Positions 17,104 to 22,396 of a stretch of DNA of 22,396 nucleotides are shown in pieces. A program made the translations under genes and the position numbers. The stretch is taken from contig JALLBK010000248.1 in assembly GCA_036940085.1 (NCBI GenBank), positions 1 to 22,396 on the forward strand, written 5' to 3'. Position 1 is the first letter of the stretch; each line of letters opens with the position of its first letter. Under the pieces are notes generated by a model. It ran no database searches, was not told where the DNA came from, and saw only the letters and a list, made by a program, of their open reading frames with translations. This DNA is from Discostella pseudostelligera (lineage: Eukaryota > Bacillariophyta > Thalassiosirophyceae > Thalassiosirales > Thalassiosiraceae).

Positions 17104-20100
17104 ATGTTGTTGTTGTGTCTGTACGTGGCTTGCCGCCGCCCGCAAAAGCAGAAGAAGTCCCAAACCCAAAGCAGAACGCAGAACATCACCATGGCCGCCG
17201 CCCATGCCTGCACCATAGTACCATCACCAGAACCAGTACAACAACACCGCCAAGACACCAAGACAAAGTCCCCTATCATGGGTCGACTAGAGCGGGATTT
17301 TGATTGCCCACAATGGCAGCTGCATCGGCAGCGGCGGCACCGTCGCCATGTCCGAAGAATTGCCGTCATGATGAGCGCAGCGGCGGCGGTGTCGTCGTCG
17401 TCGTTGTTGTCGTCGCAGCCACATAAAGTTCGTATCCAGCAAAATCATGGAGGCGTCGATGCATTCACCTATCCAACAACTACAGTGATGTCAATTCCAA
17501 GTAGTCGACAACATCATCGTGAGACAATTATTTCGTCACGACGACACTGCGGCACGAGATGTGCACATGGACATGGAGCTTCAAGACGCGCAGTAGTCGC
17601 CTACGGTGCCGCGGGGAATAATTTCGAAGATTATGCCACCACACGTAGCAGTGGCAGCAGTAGTATTGGGGGGGAGAAGAATTCTTTTCACCGGGACACC
17701 CAATCATCAGCATCATCACCCGCAACGGCATCGAATGTCCAACTTCTTCCCATGACATTCAATTTCGATGACTACAGTCGTGGTGACCAATATTATAATT
17801 ACAATGATGATGACTATAATGAAGAGGATGATTTCGACGAGGATGCTCAAACCAACAATAACAGCAACAATAGTCCAAAGAAAGGCTTGTTCACTACTGG
17901 TCGATATCACTTTATCAATGTGAAAAATGCAAAGAATACTGGTTTTGATGACGACATGTTCGATAATGAGTATGGCGACGAGAATGCTGGAGGAGAAGAT
18001 CCAGAAATTGATGGATCACTGGTTGCCAATGGATCCACGCCGGGATTGTATGCTCCCGAGGTAAACAAGTGGACCACCCTAATGACCGATGGGACCAATG
18101 CTGCACTCCATCGTCCTGGGAAGGAAATGACATTAGAAGAGGGGATGGAAATACTCTACAACGATTTGAAGGATTTATCTTCCCATGATAATGATATGAT
18201 TGAATCGTATTGGGATCGACTTATGCCCACGGTGTCATATCTTGGTACATCGGACGCTGCCAAGGTCAAACAGGCATTGCGTGTGGCCTATCGTGCTCAC
18301 TTGGGACAGGCCCGAAAATCGGGAGAACCATACATTATCCATCCTGTCGAGGTGGCATTACTGCTCTCGGGGATGAAGATGGATGCAGAGACTGTCATGT
18401 CGGGATTATTGCACGATACCGTCGAGGATACTGATCTTACCTTTGAGCAAGTGGAGGCCATGTTCGGACGGGAGGTACGGAATATAGTGGAGGGAGAGAC
18501 GAAGGTATCGAAGCTGCCCAAGTTGGCATTTGCCGACTATGCCGATGAACAGGCGGAGAATTTGCGTCAAATGTTTGTGGCTATGACGGATGATTATCGC
18601 ATCATTATTGTAAAGCTTGCCGATCGATTACACAACATGCGCACATTGTCTCACATGAAGGTTAGTTGTTGGACGTTCCTATCTTTGTTTCTAATGTGAT
18701 TCGACTTTTGCTCTTTCTGCTTGCATGCGACTGTCTGACAACATCGCGACTCCAAACCGCCAAACCGCGCAGCCTGAGAAGCAGCTGAAGATAAGTCGAG
18801 AGACACTTGACATTTTTGCCCCACTTGCCCACCGGATGGGATTATGGCCATTCAAATCGGAGTTAGAAGATATCGCCTTCATGTACCTCTACCCGCTGGA
18901 GTATGCACAGCTGAATTTTCGCCTATTGCAACGACAGGGTCAATTCCGTTTTACATTGGGCAAGTCCATTGAGGTATTGGAACAGACATTGAAAAATGAC
19001 CCGACGTTGCAAAGTCAGGATGTTTCGATTGAGGTTGTGGGTAGGACGAAGGAATTGTACTCCCTGTGGCACAAGATGGAGATGAAGCGTGATAGGAATC
19101 TCGATCATATCACCGATTTGGTAGCAGTACGAGTAATTCTAACTCCTGGTGGAAAGTCAGAGGGAGGGGAGAAAACGAAAGAGGGACAAGCTCAACTTGC
19201 TGACAGCGGAGTATGGCAATGTTACCACGTCTTGGGACTGGTGCAGCACTTACCAGGGTTTCAACCAATGCCGACGAAAGTGAAAGATTACATTTCTTTT
19301 CCCAAGCCAAACGGTTATCAAAGTTTGCATACCGCGCTCATATACAAGGGGCAATCGGTGGAAGTGCAGATACGAACTTCGTACATGCACCAGGTGGCAG
19401 AATATGGCATGGCCTCGCATTTTGCCTACAAGGATGAAATGAAAAGGAGCAATAATGGGATGGCGGTGGCAGGGCTTTACAATACGCCTTGGTTGTCGAG
19501 CATCAAGGAATGGCAGCAGGATTCTCTCTGTTCACGTGACTTTGTCGACTCTGTCCGGAGGGAGCTACTTGGGAAACGGGTGTTTGTCTTCTTGCGCAAT
19601 GGGAAGATATTGAACTTAGCGAGAGGTGCCACCGCCGTAGATGCCGCGTTCCAGATCCATACCAATGTGGGGTTGCAAATGCATGGAGTTGAGATTAATG
19701 GCAAACCGGTGAGTATCTATTGCCCTACCTTGATCGCAAATAACATATGTAACTAGAATCATATCGCTCACACTTGTTCATCAGGTTCCGATCTCTTACA
19801 AGCTTAAAAATGGAGATGTCGTATCGATCCTGACTGGCGAGGGCATGCCTACAACAGAGTGGATGCGATATGCCAAGAGCCGCTCAACGAGGTCAAAACT
19901 ACGAGCTTACTTCCGTTCGAAACAACATGATAGCATCGTTAAGTCCGGCGAGTCAATGTTCTTTGATTACATGAGACAGCATCGCGATGAAATACTCAAT
20001 TCGTCGTACCTGGGGTATGAGTTTGAGTTGCCAACTACGAAGCATGAATTATCTCTCTTCCTTCCGGGACGATCACATTTCAATGACGTTGAGGAGCTGA

Positions 20101-20813
20101 TTTTCGCAACAGGGAAATCTCACAATCTTAGTTTCTTGCGGACCAAAGTGAGTAAAATATTCCTCGTGCCACTCAAGATACTTGAGGCCAGCGATGATGG
20201 CCGATTCGTCAACGATGCGCAAGGCGTTTATTCTTCGCAAATGGATGGTAATGATGAAATGTTGATTGATGACGCGGGAGAAGCATCTCCGATTTCCACT
20301 GCAGATCTCCCTGAGACAGAGTCGTTCGAGTATGCTGATACGGAATGTGCATGTCGGCATTGCCTCCCAATACGTGGAGACGTTATCATTGGGACGAAAG
20401 GACGCGCAGCCGACGCCCCAACAATTGTGCATCGACTCGAGTGTCCATATGCACAGCAGGCAATACACGATGCAAAGTCGGGTGTTTCTAGGGATGAAGT
20501 GATCGGTGATCCAGTCAAACTTATTTGGCCAGAGGCAGAATCTTGGGATGAGTGGAACTCAAAAACTTTTCTTACTGAGATTGTTGTCATGGCCAACGAC
20601 CGCAAGCTTCTACTTGCTGATTGTTGTGTGATTGCATCGAAGAATTCTGAAATTCTCAAAACTGGTAGTAGCTCATCGAGAGAACATTGCACTCTGGAGT
20701 TTCTTGTACGGGTGTCAGATTTGCATGAACTGCAAATTTTTATGGACAAATTGATGGAAGTGCCATCTGTGATGAGTGTGGAACGTCGCTTCGGGAGTGA
20801 GCTGCTTGAGTAG
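17104..20813 (+). CDS. RSH1: RelA/SpoT homologue (ppGpp synthetase/hydrolase), RSH1-like, probably plastid
   Basis: Three exons (17104-18660, 18773-19708, 19785-20813) give 1173 residues from the first ATG; ATG 17191 (accATGg) has better context and ATG 17279 or 17368 are possible. The N-terminal 390 residues are low complexity, with an Ala/Ser-rich stretch (about 90-106) and GGVDAFTYP (A120-F121), a diatom plastid cleavage-type motif. The HD hydrolase domain carries HDTVED (437-442), then VKLADRLHNMRT. The synthetase domain shows GRTKELYSLWHKM, KVKDYISFPKPNGYQSLH (KVKD 688-691, the basic type of bifunctional enzymes rather than RelA's EFDD) and VEVQIRT. A TGS domain (about 788-860), a Cys/His segment CACRHCLPIRGD and an ACT domain at the C terminus follow. 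It should both make and degrade (p)ppGpp, controlling plastid gene expression and growth under stress. Confidence 0.93.
18661..18772 (+). other. Intron 1 of the RSH gene (112 bp)
   Basis: The donor is CATGAAG|GTTAGT and the acceptor accgcgcAG|CCTGAG, phase 0. It joins RTLSHMK to PEKQLKISRETL, as in bacterial RSH proteins (MRTL...K...ARETL). Confidence 0.9.
19709..19784 (+). other. Intron 2 of the RSH gene (76 bp)
   Basis: The donor is AAACCG|GTGAGT and the acceptor cttgttcatcAG|GTTCCG, phase 0. It joins EINGKP to VPISYKLKNGDVV inside the TGS domain. It is the shortest intron in the window. Confidence 0.92.
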
Positions 20814-21053
20814 GACGTGCTTAATTGACGGCAGCTCGGCGCTGCAAACGTGTGTATCGATGACCACCGGCTGCTCACACGAACACGGTGGATGCCTCAA
20901 TTGAATGAGACGATCGATACAGTCTCGTTCTGGGAATTCGGTAATAGGAACTGTAAATAGATGAATTCATAAAAACTAATTACGCAGTAACACGAAACAT
21001 TGAATTTGATAGGGATGACTTCATTCTGTCATTGAATGGCCACAGAAGCAGAG

Positions 21054-22274
21054 CTACCCTATCGGCTCAAAGCTCATCCTCAGACAAATCTTCTTAATTG
21101 TATACAACTTCTGATCCTCTCTCATCTCAAATTCAGCAAGAACCGTATCTTCGCCTGATATCACTGCTCGAAACTTATGTCCTTCATAAGTCTCTTGAAC
21201 CGCAATCTGAAAAGGAGGCATTTTCTCTTCAACTACATGTATCGTCTCCGACCCATTTTCATCGCCTTCCACATAAACAAGATCAATATCCATATCCTCA
21301 ATTTCATGATAAAACTCCACTGCGAGGGGAGATTGGAAATCAACTTGTATTGCGGGGTTGTCCATGTCATAAAAAATTACAAAGGAGTAACGCGTGCCTT
21401 TCTCCAAAGGCGCAACTGCATGCCACACTGTGAAGTTATGGACCAATACGTCACCGGTACCTAACGTCGGGAAGACAATGTCAGAAGTATTTTGCCTTTT
21501 GACATTATTCAGCCAGTCATACGAGCGATAATCGTCCGAAATGAGTGGACGACTATCGTTATGATGCATCAATGCCTCAGGGTCTTGGATTGCCACCTCC
21601 GGTTTTACATACATGAGCCCACCCCCAACGAAGTCGTCATTCAATGCAATGTTGAGAGTATGCATATTCGAATCCACATGCAGCAAGAGCGAATTTCTAT
21701 CAGTATCTGGTGAATATTTCCGAAAGAAGACCCAATCAAGCTTCGGAACTCTGTCTGGTTGATCGGGGAAGAAATGTGCATCCGTTGCACTATCGATGGA
21801 ACTTTTCACTAACTCGGTCAGTTTGGGAATCCATGGTTCCAGCACATTCCATATCGCAGGACTCTGTACTCCAGCTGTTGAGAAGAAAAAAATGGGGGTG
21901 CCATATTTAATGTAAGTGATTCCTAAAAATAATAGGCGATGGGTGCACATTTCATGAACGAACTTACAATATCTTTCATAGACGTCAATTGTTTGCCCAG
22001 TCGCCTTATAGCCCTCCTCGTAAGCATCAATGCTTTCTGCGTAGACGTTGAATCCTTCCCTTTCTCCGATATCAATTAACTCCTTGCAAACATGCGGTGG
22101 CAATACTCCACGAAACAACGACACGATGGGTTCGAGAAGCGTATTACTCTCACCGTCGGCGTCGGACAACTGCTGCTGCTGCTGCTGCTGCTGCTTTTCT
22201 CCACCAAGCACGGCGTCGGCGCTTGACGACGCAGACAAGAGTCCCAACGACACAATTGCAAATATTCTGACCAT
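21054..22274 (-). CDS. Secretory 2OG-Fe(II) oxygenase (procollagen hydroxylase-like)
   Basis: From ATG 22274 the frame is open for 406 codons, but it contains a consensus 93-bp intron (21967-21875); spliced, the protein has 375 residues. A signal peptide (MVRIFAIVSLGLLSASSSADA) and a Gln8 tract open it. The catalytic core has LLLHVDSNMHTLNIALN (H199-x-D201 in unspliced numbering), then VHNFTVWHAVAPLEKGTRYS with distal H285 and R295 ten residues on, giving a full iron and 2-oxoglutarate set. The flanking WVFFRKYSP and GGGLMYVKP agree with P4H/PLOD-type oxygenases. It probably hydroxylates secreted or ER proteins; the substrate is unknown. After the core, about 85 residues form an acidic beta-rich C-terminal extension. 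It is tail-to-tail with RSH, 240 bp apart. It is not closely similar to the oxygenase at 90-1604. Confidence 0.88.
   Translation of the reverse strand: MVRIFAIVSLGLLSASSSADAVLGGEKQQQQQQQQLSDADGESNTLLEPIVSLFRGVLPPHVCKELIDIGEREGFNVYAESIDAYEEGYKATGQTIDVYERYCKFVHEMCTHRLLFLGITYIKYGTPIFFFSTAGVQSPAIWNVLEPWIPKLTELVKSSIDSATDAHFFPDQPDRVPKLDWVFFRKYSPDTDRNSLLLHVDSNMHTLNIALNDDFVGGGLMYVKPEVAIQDPEALMHHNDSRPLISDDYRSYDWLNNVKRQNTSDIVFPTLGTGDVLVHNFTVWHAVAPLEKGTRYSFVIFYDMDNPAIQVDFQSPLAVEFYHEIEDMDIDLVYVEGDENGSETIHVVEEKMPPFQIAVQETYEGHKFRAVISGEDTVLAEFEMREDQKLYTIKKICLRMSFEPIG
21875..21967 (-). other. In-frame, stop-free intron (93 bp) in the oxygenase gene
   Basis: On the minus strand the donor is GATATT|GTAAGT and the acceptor, after a long pyrimidine run (TTTTTTTCTTCTCAACAG), is AG|CTGG. 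Splicing joins T+CT as Ser and gives VYERY-SGVQSPAIW. The retained version would add 31 residues, many hydrophobic, with no stop, so simple ORF calling misses the intron. Confidence 0.85.
22170..22193 (-). repeat. (CAG)8 trinucleotide repeat
   Basis: Eight perfect CTG units on the plus strand encode eight Gln just after the predicted signal peptide of the oxygenase. A pure repeat like this is slippage-prone. Confidence 0.9.
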
Positions 22275-22357
22275 GATAATTCAATATTATGATCCGTAGG
22301 TTTGGACCATGCATTTTTTTGAGCATTGAGCTTGCTTGGACTAGGGGGTTCAGGCCA

Positions 22358-22368
22358 TTTTCCCGCCA
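22358..22368. promoter_or_regulatory. E2F-like motif TTTTCCCGCCA
   Basis: A match to the E2F/DP core TTTCCCGCC about 85-95 bp upstream of the oxygenase start. The same core in reverse occurs at 12621-12630 and, shorter, at 7621-7629. A single motif can arise by chance. Confidence 0.35.
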
Positions 22369-22396
22369 TTTTTCAAACCCCGAATTTCGCCAAAAG

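Noticed and set aside
20228..20878. 216-codon antisense frame over the RSH C terminus
   Set aside because: It is Ser/Thr-rich with no domain, lies entirely opposite conserved RSH coding sequence and has no promoter context.

Overview
This is a gene-dense piece of a eukaryotic nuclear genome, most likely a centric diatom (Thalassiosirales-like; the genus is inference). The evidence is: short GT-AG introns of 76-113 bp; N-terminal presequences with Ala-Phe or Gly-Phe cleavage-type motifs typical of secondary-plastid targeting; a BspA-type leucine-rich-repeat protein with the single ankyrin-like block and conserved tail of a diatom-expanded family; and low-complexity Ser/Gln/Asn/Gly tracts. There is no operon, CRISPR array, rRNA, tRNA or recognisable transposon.

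Layout, left to right: (1) 90-1604 +, a 2-oxoglutarate/Fe(II) oxygenase; (2) 1635-3707 -, a DEAD-box RNA helicase with a DETD variant motif and an organelle-type presequence; (3) 4169-5993 +, a BspA-LRR protein broken by one frameshift; (4) 6434-7312 -, a small C-tail-anchored protein; (5) 7313-9369, a degraded area with a RanBP2-like zinc-finger reading frame and a truncated, multiply frameshifted relative of gene 3, preceded by a diverged copy of gene 3's upstream sequence; (6) 9485-12051 -, a two-exon PAPS (sulfate donor) transporter; (7) 12802-15946 +, a five-exon sn-1 diacylglycerol lipase interrupted by an assembly artefact (one N inside a perfect 72-bp duplication); (8) 16037-16918 -, N-terminal glutamine amidase NTAQ1 (WDYHV family); (9) 17104-20813 +, a three-exon RelA/SpoT homologue (RSH1-like ppGpp synthetase/hydrolase), probably plastid-targeted; (10) 21054-22274 -, a second, unrelated-looking 2OG-Fe(II) oxygenase with an in-frame, stop-free 93-bp intron.

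Strands alternate at every step, so the genes form tail-to-tail pairs (30, 90 and 240 bp apart) and head-to-head pairs (helicase/LRR, PAPS transporter/DAG lipase, NTAQ1/RSH). The PAPS transporter/DAG lipase promoter region carries four CACGTG boxes, three of them in repeated sequence context. The genes belong to separate pathways: protein hydroxylation, RNA metabolism, Golgi sulfation, lipid signalling, N-degron proteolysis and the plastid stringent response. I see no dedicated gene system uniting them. The most informative points are the LRR-family duplication and decay, the corrected gene models (introns, artefact, true starts), the in-frame intron and the promoter cluster.
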